Below, in pieces: positions 23,978-36,168 of a stretch of DNA of 64,000 nt (positions are counted from its first letter, which is position 1; each line of letters opens with the position of its first letter). Below the pieces are notes generated by a model. The model saw nothing but the letters and a program-made list of their open reading frames with translations. It did no database searches and was not told where the DNA came from. This DNA is from Tragulus kanchil (Eukaryota > Chordata > Mammalia > Artiodactyla > Tragulidae): the NCBI GenBank assembly GCA_022376925.1, contig JAIOJX010000005.1:12180501-12244500 (forward strand). The letters are read 5' to 3'. A program made the position numbers and the translations under genes.

Positions 23978-24098
23978 ATATATATAATTACATGTGCTAA
24001 ATCCAGGCTCCACTGTCAGTGGGCTTCTCCAGGCAAGAATAGTGGAGTGGGTTGCTGTGCCTTCCTCTAATATGTATATAATTATATATATATATGTA
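23927..24098 (+). repeat. Compound microsatellite next to a BovA fragment
   Basis: (aaat)n at about 23927-23946 runs into (tg)n at 23947-23976. A BovA fragment (about 24020-24070, tctccaggcaagaatagtgg) follows, and then a (ta)n tract at about 24068-24098. Confidence 0.8.
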
Positions 24099-24099
24099 A

Positions 24100-25097
24100 T
24101 TTCTAGTCAGGAAACATTCAACTGATCCAAAAAAATGTTTGAAGCACAGAAAGAAAGCAGTATCTTTTCTCTTCTTTATGTTAGCTTTATGTCCCTTTAT
24201 GTCAGTTTTTGAATATGAAGGTTGTATTAAAATTAAATTTTTCTCATAAATGAAATAAGCTCTTCTGCATCCAATAAGACACTAATTCCTAATTCCTAAG
24301 TACACACAAACGCGTAACCATGATTAAAGTATCTATATGAAGAGATTAAACCGTGATATAGACAATAAAATATAATGGAAAAATAATATTTATTTGAGTT
24401 GCAGATTCCATTGTGTGTGCTATTATGTGGGGAAGAGGGACGAGATCACCTTTTAGGAACAGTTATCAACCTAAAGCCAAAGAAGAGAGTCAAGAAGCAT
24501 GCTGAATTGCGGGTAAGTCTGCCAAAAGCGATCCTCTAAAACGTATCCATCCATCCTCTGGCAGTGGCTTTCAAAATTGTCTCCTCTCTACCCCCTCCCC
24601 GGGTGTGGGCCCACTGCCTCCCCCTGGGCCCAGCGTCAGGCTCCGACATAGTCCTCCGGCCACATCCCTCCCCGGAAGGAGTAGTGCGGTGCACACCCAG
24701 TGACAGGGCCGCCCAGGGATAGAGAGAAGCCGGCGTGGCTTCCACCCTTTGCAGCTTCCAATATTCTATTAAAGAGAGGAAGAAGATGAAGAAGGAGAAG
24801 ATAAGAAAGGACAGGGAGAGGATGCACAGAAAAGAGTTAACAAAGCAAGCTTGACTGCTATCTTCAGAAAAGCCCCACTCACAGACTTGGTCCCAGGCTG
24901 GCCTCTAGCCACTTGGATTTCTGGAGATCCCCACCATTCCCTGAGGCGAGTGGTTCATTATGCCTTCCGCAGTTAGACAGTGTAACTTATGGTTTGCTTC
25001 TGGGGATCCGGAATTTGGGAGCATACCAGTCAAAGATGCCTTCATGACAAGCCCTCGGTGAAAACCCTGAACACTGGTCTCTGACGAACTTCCCTCT
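24100..25097. other. No recognised gene
   Basis: AT-rich to about 24500, then a more GC-rich patch (24540-24740), then a purine-rich gaagaagatgaagaaggaga run near 24780. No domain, splice pattern or repeat family that I can name. Confidence 0.45.
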
Positions 25098-25404
25098 GCT
25101 GAGTCACTCAGTCATGTCTGCCTCTGTGCAACCCTATGGACTGTAGCCCACTAGGCTCCTCTGTCCATGGCCTTCTCCAGGTTAAAATACTGGAGTGTGT
25201 TGCCATGCCCTCCTCCAGGGGATCTTTCCAATCCAGGGATCAAACCCAGGTCTCCTGCATTGCAAGATTCTTTAACTCGGAGCCAACAGGGAAGTGCCTG
25301 TATATATAGTTGTGACCCCAGGGACTGTAGCCTACTAGGCCTTTCCATTCATGGGATTTCCCAGGCAAGAATACCGGAGTGGGTTGCCATTTCCTTCTCC
25401 AAAC
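25098..25404 (-). mobile_element. BovA dimer SINE (antisense)
   Basis: Two BovA units: 25098-25290 with an antisense head near 25265, and a partial second unit 25310-25404 (gggactgtagcctactaggc, aagaataccggagtgggttg). The 214-codon open frame starting at 25167 begins inside it and is not a gene. Confidence 0.85.
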
Positions 25405-25672
25405 TAGCTTCCCTGGCAGACACCATTGTCACAGCTTTTTCGCTGGAGGAGTTAAGCTCATCCTACATGACTCCCCTGGGACAGGACTCTCAGACACTTG
25501 TGCCTAGTGTCCCCCTGACTTCCCTCCATGCACATTTTCCTTTTTCTGAGCTTGCTGTATGTCCTCTCACTGTAATAAATCACATCCCTGAACATGATTA
25601 TATGCAGAGTCCTGTGAGTTCTCCTGGGAAATCACTGAACCTGGGGTGGTCATGGGTGCCCCCGGCACAGAA
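25405..25672 (+). mobile_element. LTR relic (ERV3/ERVL-type end)
   Basis: cactgtaataaatcacatcc carries an AATAAA signal, followed by gagtcctgtgagttctcctg and ctggggtggtcatgggtgcc, which matches the conserved 3' end of mammalian solo LTRs. No internal viral genes are present. The second half recurs at 26639-26787 through duplication 8. Confidence 0.6.
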
Positions 25673-27752
25673 AAGAAGAAAAGAAATACTAAAAAAGCGA
25701 AGCCACATTGTGGGTTATATCTTCAAATGTTTGTTGATGACTTTTAAATATCATTTAGCAAATAAATTCATAGAGCATAAATACAAAATGATTTTGTCAT
25801 TCATGTCATAACATTTATGAAACATGCACTCATGTTGCACTAGAAACAACTGGTCCAGGGATGAGCCCAGAGGGCGTCTCTGGTGCCTGATCTGTAAGCC
25901 TTTCTTTGCTGGGGACCCCTTGGTTAAAATGAAACCTTTCATGAAAGTCAGGAGAGTGAAGTTCCTTTGGCTAAAGACTTGCTCATCTTCCTCCTTTGAG
26001 GCCCCCAGGTAACTCCTCAGAACCCCAGACCAAGAGAAGGACAGACTGAAAATAGCTGATGTGACTTAGCCCTTTCATTTGGAAGTAAGAGAGCCCACGC
26101 TCAGACCAAAATGAATTTGTGGAAAGAAATTCAACCTTTCCTAAAAAGGAGAAGAGGATGGCAGAGGAGGAGATGGTTAGATAGCGTCACTGACTCAATG
26201 GACATGAGTTTGGGCGAACTGCAGGAGATAGGGAAGGACAGAGAAGCCTGGCGTGCTGCAGTTTATGGGGTCACAAAGAGGCAAACACAACAACAGCCGA
26301 ACAAATGAATGAAACGCTGAAGCCTCTTTATAATTTCTCCCCTTTTAACGCCTCTTGGTTTCTTTCTAGCCTTGTCCGCACCCCTGGGCTCCCTCCCTGC
26401 TCTTTCTCTTGAGGGACCTCAAAGAATGTGCAGCCACATGCACCTGGCATATTCGGTAGGTAAATCTCAGGACCAGCTGAGTGCTTGCCACTCTCACCCT
26501 TGGGAGCTGCATCTGTTGAGCCACTAGGTGCCCAAGCCACAAAGAGTTGGAACTCACAGAGGAGCAAATAGGAAGAGTACCAAAGAGCACAGTATGACCA
26601 TGTGAGTGACCAAGGGGTGACCGTGGGAAGGACATGGACTCCATGCACATTTTCCTTTTTCTGAGCTTGCTGTATGTCCTCTCACTGTAATAAATCACAT
26701 CCCTGAACATGATTATATGCAGAGTCCTGTGAGTTCTCCTGGGAAATCACTGAACCTGGGGTGGTCATGGGTGCCCCCGGCACAGAAAAGAAGAAAAGAA
26801 ATACTAAAAAAGCGAAGCCACATTGTGGGTTATATCTTCAAATGTTTGTTGATGACTTTTAAATATCATTTAGCAAATAAATTCATAGAGCATAAATACA
26901 AAATGATTTTGTCATTCATGTCATAACATTTATGAAACATGCACTCATGTTGCACTAGAAACAACTGGTCCAGGGATGAGCCCAGAGGGCGTCTCTGGTG
27001 CCTGATCTGTAAGCCTTTCTTTGCTGGGGACCCTTGGTTAAAATGAAACCTTTCATGAAAGTCAGGAGAGTGAAGTTCCTTTGGCTAAAGACTTGCTCAT
27101 CTTCCTCCTTTGAGGCCCCCAGGTAACTCCTCAGAACCCCAGACCAAGAGAAGGACAGACTGAAAATAGCTGATGTGACTTAGCCCTTTCATTTGGAAGT
27201 AAGAGAGCCCACGCTCAGACCAAAATGAATTTGTGGAAAGAAATTCAACCTTTCCTAAAAAGGAGAAGAGGATGGCAGAGGAGGAGATGGTTAGATAGCG
27301 TCACTGACTCAATGGACATGAGTTTGGGCGAACTGCAGGAGATAGGGAAGGACAGAGAAGCCTGGCGTGCTGCAGTTTATGGGGTCACAAAGAGGCAAAC
27401 ACAACAACAGCCGAACAAATGAATGAAACGCTGAAGCCTCTTTATAATTTCTCCCCTTTTAACGCCTCTTGGTTTCTTTCTAGCCTTGTCCGCACCCCTG
27501 GGCTCCCTCCCTGCTCTTTCTCTTGAGGGACCTCAAAGAATGTGCAGCCACATGCACCTGGCATATTCGGTAGGTAAATCTCAGGACCAGCTGAGTGCTT
27601 GCCACTCTCACCCTTGGGAGCTGCATCTGTTGAGCCACTAGGTGCCCAAGCCACAAAGAGTTGGAACTCACAGAGGAGCAAATAGGAAGAGTACCAAAGA
27701 GCACAGTATGACCATGTGAGTGACCAAGGGGGTGACCGTAGGAAGGACATGG
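25524..27752 (+). repeat. Tandem duplication 8, unit 1115 bp
   Basis: Copy A is 25524-26638 and copy B 26639-27752. Offset 1115 changes to 1114 after a C is lost at about 27030. The join is at ggacatgga/ctccatgcac. Confidence 0.95.
26130..26308 (+). mobile_element. BovB LINE 3' end, repeated at 27244-27422
   Basis: It still translates to the end of the BovB reverse-transcriptase frame (RRRWLDSVTDSMDMSLGEL and then DREAWRAAVYGVTK), ending with a tag near aaacgctgaa. Only the last 60 or so codons remain, so the copy is a 5'-truncated dead element. BovB is a RTE-clade LINE abundant in ruminants. Confidence 0.88.
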
Positions 27753-27796
27753 AAACCCTGACTCAAACCTAACCCGCTGTGACCACAAAACAGCGT

Positions 27797-28090
27797 CATA
27801 CAGTCAGCCCTCGACATTTGCAGGTTCCACGTCTGCGGAGTCAACCAACCACAGATCGAAAATATTTACAAGGAAAAGCAATTCGGAAAATTCCAAAAAG
27901 CAAAAACTTGAGTTTGCCCAGCAGCTCTCTATAACACACTGACATTGTATTGGGTATGGTAAGTAATCTAGAGATGGCTTGAAGATGATTTGGTGATGTC
28001 TGGAGTTTATATGCGAATACTGCCCCATTTCATAAAGAGATGTGAGTACTCAGGGTTTTTGATATCCACTAATACGCCCAAAATACAGAA
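27797..28090 (+). mobile_element. Tigger/MER2-type DNA transposon relic
   Basis: cagtcagccctcgacatttg at the left, then aaccaaccacagatcgaaaa, gtaatctagagatggcttga and, at the right, gttttgatatccactaatac. This matches the mariner-like MER2/Tigger pattern of mammals. The right terminus is degraded. Confidence 0.7.
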
Positions 28091-29680
28091 GAATGGCCAT
28101 ACTTCCTTCTTCTATATGAACCATCCCAGCAGCAGCCCCACTGAGCCTCATCGCAGGAAAGCAAACCTTTCACCAAGTTCCCTTCCCCAGATGGCTCTGG
28201 GAATCCCCAGGGACTGCCCACTTTTGCCACAAATCTGTCCTAGTTGTCACATGTCACCCAATCACCATCTGGTTCCATCAGCGCCCCAGGCAACCTCTCC
28301 ACCCTTCTTGCTGCCCCCAGACCTACTCTCCAAGCAGCTGCTATTGCCTTCACTTCACCAAAACACTGGTTACAAACCCTCTCTTAATTCCCCTCAATGT
28401 CGGTTAATAACAGGCAGTAGCATTTGAGACTTTATCAAAGGCCAGAGCATGATAGCAGAGAACTGTAATTCTGAAAGTCTAAACCTAGATCCTCCTAACT
28501 GCTCAGCAGCCTCTGGAACTGACTTGGTGCCCCAGGAACCACAGAGCACTTGATTCCCTAAGTCACGGACCTCTCAGGCGTGTCCATTCATTCACAAGAT
28601 GGGCTTGGCTCCCAGAAGCATTGGTGTTTGAGACTCCCCTTGGAGAGGAAGAATCGCGAAATCACCGTGAAAGACTTTCTCCCACCCCCTGTCCACCTGA
28701 GGGCAGAGAAAGCCTTATTCCTCTTTATCTCCCCAACACCTAGAGTAAAATCTTAAACATAGTAGGTAGGTGCTCGTGATATATTCATTAAACCCGAGAG
28801 AAAGGAGAGAATTCTTTTTGAAAAACGAGAGAATTCTGAACACACCATGTCCCTAACTGATTATCTACCTAGAGAGGGTAACTATCCCAAATATCATGAT
28901 TGGAACAAGAATTATGTCCCTGAAACACTGCTTTCTTCTAAATGCTAGCTTATCTGTGGTCTCAAAGGACATGGTTACAAGCAGGTCATCCAGCCAGGGT
29001 GGTCCTGCAGCCTGGACCCCCTAAAGTCAACATGCTAGCAAGGACTCAACACAGCAGACCCCAACCCCCACCCCAGCAGGTGCCTAGCCTTCTCCAGAGC
29101 ACACAGCCACAGGCCATGCAGGAGAAGCCATAAAAGGTTGGGAAAGCTATTTTTAAACTTCCAAAGACCATCCTGTACACTGATAATGGGAGCATCTAAG
29201 TGCCCTGGTGTTATGGCCCCAGTCAGCACGCCATCTAAATGCTGAAGATAATAATCTTGCCTTTAATAGTAGCCCCTTGAAAAGAGCCCTGTTCGATGCA
29301 GTGTTGCATTAAATGGAAGTGCTTTTGAATAGGCAGGGCTCTATTTCTTTATGAAGAAAATCTCTGTGAATCACCATCTCCCTGCAGTGACATGTCCGTG
29401 TATCAACTGGATGCTTCACTGGTTTTTTTGTGTAAGCCGAAGCTAAAAATATTTCACTAAACATAAATATCCCTATATGACTGTAAGTTATTTTCTGCCT
29501 ATTTTCTCCCTCTTATTCATTCTCCTCCTCTTGCCAAGCTCTTACGCCTACCATTTAGGGGCTATCTCTTCTTTTTTTATATCTCGTCTAGTTTTCAGTG
29601 TTTGTTGAAGACTTAGTTTAACTACAGAGTCCTCTTCATTGTTTGGGGATCCTGGCTGTAAATCTCAAATAATAATAATT
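28091..29680. other. Largely unassigned, with an L2-like end near 28740
   Basis: 28700-28800 resembles an L2 3' end (atctccccaacacctagagt, acatagtaggtaggtgctcg). The rest has no recognised repeat. The 145-codon frame 27990-28427 starts in the Tigger relic and continues into Pro/Ser-rich translated DNA without a domain. Confidence 0.4.
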
Positions 29681-29682
29681 AC

Positions 29683-29770
29683 AATTGGCTGAGCATGTGC
29701 TGGGTGCCAGGTACTAGATCAGGAGCATGCTCTTAGATGCATGAAAATATTCCCTCTTGAATCATAGAAT
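29683..29770 (+). mobile_element. MIR fragment
   Basis: ctgagcatgtgctgggtgcc and ggtactagatc match the MIR core. Degraded on both sides. Confidence 0.5.
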
Positions 29771-30460
29771 TAAAATGTCAGCAGAATGGAAGCTGTGTCC
29801 AGGTATCAGACAATTATCAAGTAGAGGCAAAGCCAAGAGATATGTAGAAAGAAGTCACATATTATCTTAATACTTGAAAGAATTGCATGTTCTTTAGAGA
29901 TAAACATTTTATGAAAAAGAATACAGGTTGATTTTCAGTTCAAAGGCCCTTTGAAATTGGATAGACACGGCATTTCTATTACTCTAAGAGCTAATCGGAT
30001 CAATGGATCACGGTGGTGGCATCCGCAGACTGTAAGTTGGCCTTCATGTATTCCATCCAGCTGATCTCTTCATGAATCAAGGGTCTGAGGACACTTTCCC
30101 AAAATGGTTTGAAGTGTATAATTGGTTTTTAGTAGGTCAGCATCTTCTAAGTCTTCTCAGGAAGATTTAGCATTTAGTACGGAAATTGCTAATGTTTTTC
30201 TGTTAGAGATTAGATTATAGGCATTTTTGGTGTTTGTCTTCCTCTGTTCAATTACTGTAAAAGATTACTGTAGACAGAGTAGCATATCACCAACAGAAAT
30301 GTATTTCTCACAGATCTTGGAGTTGGGAAGTCCCAGATCAAGGCACTGGCACGGTTGGTGTCCAGTGAGAACCTGCTTCGTGAGGTTCACATATAACTGT
30401 CTTCCAGCTGTGTCTTCACAGGTAGAAGGCGCAAGCAAGCTCTGTGGGGTCTCTCTTTTT

Positions 30461-30553
30461 TTTCATGAATGTGCGTGTCATCCTCGTGCAGAGGTCACGC
30501 TAATCTTCTCTGTATCATTCCAATTTTAGTACATGTGCTGCCGAAGCGAGCAC
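30461..30553 (-). pseudogene. RNU6P: U6 snRNA retropseudogene, 3'-truncated
   Basis: Read on the minus strand from 30553 it begins with the exact U6 5' stem-loop gtgctcgcttcggcagcac, followed by an almost intact actaaaattggaatgatac and agagaagattagcgtgacc with several substitutions. It stops after attcatgaa and runs into an A-tract, so the U6 3' end (gcgttccatattttt) is missing. The upstream sequence is a SINE, not a Pol III promoter, so expression is unlikely. Confidence 0.93.
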
Positions 30554-30560
30554 TCTCTTT

Positions 30561-30773
30561 AAAAAAAAAAAAAAATTGGCCTCTGTTATCGGTATTTTAT
30601 TTATTTATTTTCATCCCTCATTATTCTTCAGCCTGTGTGGGCCTCCTGGCTCTTAATTAGACACACCAGTCCAGCCTCTCTTCTGCACATAGGATCTTCC
30701 CGGGCAGGGGATCAAACCAGTGTGCCTTGCACTGCAAGGCAGACTCTCTACCCACTGGACCCCCAGGGAAGCC
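30561..30773 (-). mobile_element. CHR-like SINE adjoining the U6 pseudogene
   Basis: Antisense copy of the 10821/46303 subfamily: ctggacccccagggaagccc is the head, gtgtgtctaattaagagcc (minus) the body. It lacks the central gcgcatgcgc part through an internal deletion, and its tail adjoins a 15-base homopolymer at 30561-30575. The 13-bp repeat ctgtggggtctct flanks SINE plus U6 together (30442-30454 and 30774-30786). Confidence 0.85.
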
Positions 30774-30929
30774 CTGTGGGGTCTCTTTTATCGTGACACT
30801 GATCCCACTGGTGAGGGCTTCACCCTCATGGGCCAATCACCTCCCAAACCCCGCCTGCTACTACCATCCTATTGGCATTTGGCTTCAACTGATAGATTTG
30901 CAAGTACACAAACATGCACATAAAACACC

Positions 30930-31140
30930 CTGAAAGTGTGTTAGTTGCTCAGGTGTGTCCTGCTCTTTGAGACCCCATGCACGGTAGCCCACCAGGCTCC
31001 TCGTTCATGGAATTCTCCAGGCAAGAATTCTCAAGTGGGTAGACATCTTGCTTCCCCAGAGGTACTTCCCGACCCAGAGATCAAACTGGGGTCTCCCATT
31101 GCGGACAGATTCTTTACCATCTGAGCCACCAGGGAAGCTC
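30930..31140 (-). mobile_element. BovA SINE with target-site duplication
   Basis: Antisense BovA with ttagttgctcaggtgtgtcc at the left and tctttaccatctgagccacc at the right. Direct repeats ataaaacacc at 30920-30929 and 31141-31150 mark the insertion site. Confidence 0.92.
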
Positions 31141-31150
31141 ATAAAACACC

Positions 31151-33295
31151 TTAGCAATCTTGTAGAAAATTTTAAGGTAGCCAATTAGGGTGACAGTGCA
31201 GCTTTATAACTGCTTTTAAGAATGTGTAGTTGAATAATTGACTTGGGTTTGCGATTTTAAGTTGAAATCTTACTGTTTATACAATATGGGAACATTTAAG
31301 AGTATTTAAGTCCCACTATATACATTTATTAGATTTACAAAAACTACCTGTTTGAAAAGTTTTTCAATCAGATAATGTAAGCACTTAATAAAGAAATGTG
31401 ACGTTAAATTTTTAGATGCAGTTTGAAATACATAAGTGAGATTCAATTCATTGAGCTTATGACAGAAGAACATAATTCAAAGGCCATTTTTAAAGGATTG
31501 TTAAAACATTCTACAAAAACTAGGATAATAAGACTCAAAAACTTAAGAAGGATCTAGATTTCTGAATTTGCAACTTCAGTAAATAAATGTTAATCCATAT
31601 AACTGAAGCAAACTATTAAATTATTTTTCATATACAAAATAAATAGCCCTTGAACATATCCAAACACTTAAATGTGGAAGATCAATATTTGGGGCCCTGC
31701 TCCTGACATCTGAGACAGGTCCTAAGGACTCACCAGATACTATTCCAACAGCATGGGACTCCTGTTCCCAGGGGCGCCATCTCCTGGCATCAATATTCAC
31801 CCCCAAACCCTCCGCTTCCCACCCACCAAGGGCTCTCAGAAGTGATCCTTCCATACAAAAACTCTCAGAGACTTGATGAGCAGCATTGAAAGTTCCCAAC
31901 ACCTTCTTTAAAGGAGAATTGCTTCTCCAGTGCTCGTGAATCAAAAAGTTTCCCTAACGGCTGGGGTATCCTTAAGGCGCTTAGCGATTAAAGAGACAAA
32001 GGAGATAAGCAGGCTTAGGTACCTGCCTGTGTCAGGAAGTTGAAAAACGTTTCCTCTGCCTCTTAAGTTCATAACCTGGAGACCTGCAAATTAACTTACA
32101 AAAGACAAAACCACAGGAGGGAAGGAATACAAATTTTATTAATATTTTATGTGCATGGGAGTTCACAAAATGGAAATGAAACTCAAAGTAGTGAGGCGAT
32201 TCACGGCTTACACACCATTTTAGCAATCTTGTAGAAAATTTTAAGGTAGCCAATTAGGGTGACAGTGCAGCTTTATAACTGCTTTTAAGAATGTGTAGTT
32301 GAATAATTGACTTGGGTTTGCGATTTTAAGTTGAAATCTTACTGTTTATACAATATGGGAACATTTAAGAGTATTTAAGTCCCACTATATACATTTATTA
32401 GATTTACAAAAACTACCTGTTTGAAAAGTTTTTCAATCAGATAATGTAAGCACTTAATAAAGAAATGTGACGTTAAATTTTTAGATGCAGTTTGAAATAC
32501 ATAAGTGAGATTCAATTCATTGAGCTTATGACAGAAGAACATAATTCAAAGGCCATTTTTAAAGGATTGTTAAAACATTCTACAAAAACTAGGATAATAA
32601 GACTCAAAAACTTAAGAAGGATCTAGATTTCTGAATTTGCAACTTCAGTAAATAAATGTTAATCCATATAACTGAAGCAAACTATTAAATTATTTTTCAT
32701 ATACAAAATAAATAGCCCTTGAACATATCCAAACACTTAAATGTGGAAGATCAATATTTGGGGCCCTGCTCCTGACATCTGAGACAGGTCCTAAGGACTC
32801 ACCAGATACTATTCCAACAGCATGGGACTCCTGTTCCCAGGGGCGCCATCTCCTGGCATCAATATTCACCCCCAAACCCTCCGCTTCCCACCCACCAAGG
32901 GCTCTCAGAAGTGATCCTTCCATACAAAAACTCTCAGAGACTTGATGAGCAGCATTGAAAGTTCCCAACACCTTCTTTAAAGGAGAATTGCTTCTCCAGT
33001 GCTCGTGAATCAAAAAGTTTCCCTAACGGCTGGGGTATCCTTAAGGCGCTTAGCGATTAAAGAGACAAAGGAGATAAGCAGGCTTAGGTACCTGCCTGTG
33101 TCAGGAAGTTGAAAAACGTTTCCTCTGCCTCTTAAGTTCATAACCTGGAGACCTGCAAATTAACTTACAAAAGACAAAACCACAGGAGGGAAGGAATACA
33201 AATTTTATTAATATTTTATGTGCATGGGAGTTCACAAAATGGAAATGAAACTCAAAGTAGTGAGGCGATTCACGGGCTTACACACCATTTTAGCA
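31151..33295 (+). repeat. Tandem duplication 9, unit 1069 bp
   Basis: Copy A is 31151-32219 and copy B 32220-33295. Offset is constant at 1069 except for one extra G near 33275. Copy A starts directly after the BovA target-site duplication. AT-rich content; the 107-codon minus-strand frame at 31621-31944 recurs at 32690-33013 and has no recognisable domain. Confidence 0.95.
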
Positions 33296-33640
33296 AAGAA
33301 AAGGGGGTTTGGGCTTCAAGGGATGACAGACTGTGGGAAGGGGAGTAGCAAATGTAGCAGGTAAGCTGTGGGTGATGAGGATTATCTTAGTAAGGTCTGT
33401 AGACAGACTTTATCTCAGCGCTCATTCTCCATCTCCCGGGATAAGTCACTCTCCTCTTCCTGGTATGAGACAGGGACACCATCACAAAGGAAAAATATGC
33501 TGTTTTTAGGCAGACAAGGGGAGAGAAGAGAACTCTTTCTGCCTCTTCTGATCCTCAGCTGAAGGCAGCTCAAAATAATTCGTATGCCAAAGTGGCATCT
33601 TTGGGGTGGTATACCCTAACGCCCTTCACCTGGTAAGGAT
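33106..33640 (+). mobile_element. LTR-like dispersed repeat, member 1
   Basis: This stretch is homologous, at clearly diverged level, to 38515-39060: shared blocks include tttcctctgcct/ttttcctctacct, a ttttattaatatttt/tttttattgacgttg block, gactgtgggaagg/aattgtgggaagg, and ttttaggcagacaagggg/ttttaggcagacggggga, in the same order over about 540 bp. The layout suggests an ERV LTR. The family is not named. Confidence 0.55.
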
Positions 33641-33663
33641 CGAATCAAAGTCTACTTCTGAGG

Positions 33664-33885
33664 GGCTTCCCAGGGGGCTCAGTGGTGAAGAATCCACCTG
33701 CCAGTGCAGGAGACGCAGGAGACTGCGGTTCCATCCCTGGGTCAGGAAGATCTCCTGCAGGAGGAACTGGCAACCCACTCCAGCATTCTTGCCTAGGAAA
33801 TCCGAAGGAGAGAGGAGTCTGGCAGGCTACGGTCTATGGGATTGCAAAAGAGTCGGTCACAACTTAGCAACACCAATAGCAAATG
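33664..33885 (+). mobile_element. Bov-tA SINE
   Basis: Head ggcttcccagggggctcagt, ggttccatccctgggtcagg, BovA core caacccactccagcattctt, and a final gtcacaacttagcaacacca. A small internal duplication (gcaggagacgcaggagac) lies in the head. Confidence 0.9.
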
Positions 33886-33918
33886 TGCATTTATTGAATG
33901 TAGGAAAGGCCAAAAAAA

Positions 33919-36168
33919 CTCCTTTGCCAATGCCCGGCAAACACCAAATACGATTCGGAAACCTGACTCACACCATGGTTACTGGCACAGAGGATAGGGA
34001 AGGCCCGGTCCCTTCACGTGGACCTGTGCAAGGGCTAATGAATGCTTCTTTGAATCTCAGGGTAGCAGCTGCAAATGACATCAGATTTTCTGCCACAATG
34101 GCTTAAATCAAAACAATGAATCCATCAAGTTGAAGGCCAAAGCGACCATTTGGGGCTCACAGGGAAAAAGCAGGCAGAGGGGTCTAAACAAATGAGAACC
34201 TCTACAGTTTGAGAGTACCTCAAAATGTGGGGCATGTTCACAAAAGTAACTGCCTGTCTCTCTGGGAAAAAGACATGGTGAGGGGTGGGAGGGGACATCA
34301 GGAAACATAGGATTGCTGCCCTTGGGCCCAGCGCAGGGCCCTGACAGAAGGCTGGGAATTTACTCAGTGCGTCTGAGCAACAAATGCACAGGGACTTCCT
34401 CAGGTTTTTGTCCTCCGAGGTCCTCTCCTCAGGTAAAAGAATTGCCACACCCCACGTGGTTGCCATCACTCCATTCCTAATAAAGCACACATTCTGGAAT
34501 ATTCAGCCATCCTTTTCCTAGAGACCCCCCCAAAGCCTAAGGAACAGGCACAGCCGTCAGAGTCACAGCGGGAACAATTCTGACACGTTGGTTCTTCAGT
34601 GAAATTCACTGAGGAACAGCTGACAGGTTGTAGGAATGTTTTGGCCTCTCTGCACCCGGCATGCATATGGATGTGGCTGTAGTCCAGTGCATGACCTTAT
34701 TTCCACATACTGTCTCCACAGCCCACAGACAGAAACCCTCGAGAAAGAACAGCCAACTGGAAAAGCAATGCACAGTGTTCTTTTCCAGAAAGTCTCAGGA
34801 CAGGTATTTTCTTAACTGCTCTGGGCTTATCATATTCAATTAATTCCCTACAGCCAATGACTTCACTTTGTGTAATAACTCTGAAGAGACCCAGGGAGTG
34901 ATGCAATCCCACGGCCTTCTCTACCAACCACGGGCAAAGCTTTCAGCTGCTGCACTCAGCCATCGTTCCCCAGACTCCAGAAACTGTGAACTGCCCACGA
35001 GTGGGTCCCCAGGGCAAGGAGGAAAGCGACGGAGGAGGGAGCCTCCTTTGCCAATGCCCGGCAAACACCAAATACGATTCGGAAACCTGACTCACACCAT
35101 GGTTACTGGCACAGAGGATAGGGAAGGCCCGGTCCCTTCACGTGGACCTGTGCAAGGGCTAATGAATGCTTCTTTGAATCTCAGGTAGCAGCTGCAAATG
35201 ACATCAGATTTTCTGCCACAATGGCTTAAATCAAAACAATGAATCCATCAAGTTGAAGGCCAAAGCGACCATTTGGGGCTCACAGGGAAAAAGCAGGCAG
35301 AGGGGTCTAAACAAATGAGAACCTCTACAGTTTGAGAGTACCTCAAAATGTGGGGCATGTTCACAAAAGTAACTGCCTGTCTCTCTGGGAAAAAGACATG
35401 GTGAGGGGTGGGAGGGGACATCAGGAAACATAGGATTGCTGCCCTTGGGCCCAGCGCAGGGCCCTGACAGAAGGCTGGGAATTTACTCAGTGCGTCTGAG
35501 CAACAAATGCACAGGGACTTCCTCAGGTTTTTGTCCTCCGAGGTCCTCTCCTCAGGTAAAAGAATTGCCACACCCCACGTGGTTGCCATCACTCCATTCC
35601 TAATAAAGCACACATTCTGGAATATTCAGCCATCCTTTTCCTAGAGACCCCCCCAAAGCCTAAGGAACAGGCACAGCCGTCAGAGTCACAGCGGGAACAA
35701 TTCTGACACGTTGGTTCTTCAGTGAAATTCACTGAGGAACAGCTGACAGGTTGTAGGAATGTTTTGGCCTCTCTGCACCCGGCATGCATATGGATGTGGC
35801 TGTAGTCCAGTGCATGACCTTATTTCCACATACTGTCTCCACAGCCCACAGACAGAAACCCTCGAGAAAGAACAGCCAACTGGAAAAGCAATGCACAGTG
35901 TTCTTTTCCAGAAAGTCTCAGGACAGGTATTTTCTTAACTGCTCTGGGCTTATCATATTCAATTAATTCCCTACAGCCAATGACTTCACTTTGTGTAATA
36001 ACTCTGAAGAGACCCAGGGAGTGATGCAATCCCACGGCCTTCTCTACCAACCACGGGCAAAGCTTTCAGCTGCTGCACTCAGCCATCGTTCCCCAGACTC
36101 CAGAAACTGTGAACTGCCCACGAGTGGGTCCCCAGGGCAAGGAGGAAAGCGACGGAGGGAGGGAGCCA
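33919..36168 (+). repeat. Tandem duplication 10, unit about 1124 bp
   Basis: Copy A is 33919-35042 and copy B 35043-36168. Offset 1124, then 1123 after one G is lost near 35185. Copy A ends gacggaggagggag while copy B has gacggagggagggag, a one-base indel next to the join. No repeat family or gene is recognised inside the unit. Confidence 0.95.

Larger units (their letters stand above)
30200..30915 (-). mobile_element. MaLR LTR (antisense) carrying a SINE-U6 insertion
   Basis: Left arm: tattttggtg-like start, atcttggagttgggaagtcc and agctgtgtcttcacaggtag. Right arm from about 30774: tctcttttatcgtgacactg, atgggccaatcacctcccaa. These are the antisense of MLT1/MST-type LTRs. A U6 pseudogene and a SINE split it. 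Confidence 0.65.

Noticed and set aside
25167..25811. 214-codon plus-strand open frame, the longest in the window
   Set aside because: It begins inside a BovA SINE and continues through an LTR relic; its last part recurs at 26717-26926 through duplication 8. No domain.
26111..26308. Small frame with a clear protein match (BovB reverse transcriptase end)
   Set aside because: Real homology, but only the last residues of a 5'-truncated dead LINE, not a host gene.
30461..30553. Functional U6 snRNA gene
   Set aside because: The 3' end is missing, substitutions are present, and a SINE sits where the Pol III upstream promoter elements should be.
31621..33013. 107-codon minus-strand frame conserved exactly in two copies
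   Set aside because: Exact conservation is explained by the near-identical duplication 9, not by selection.
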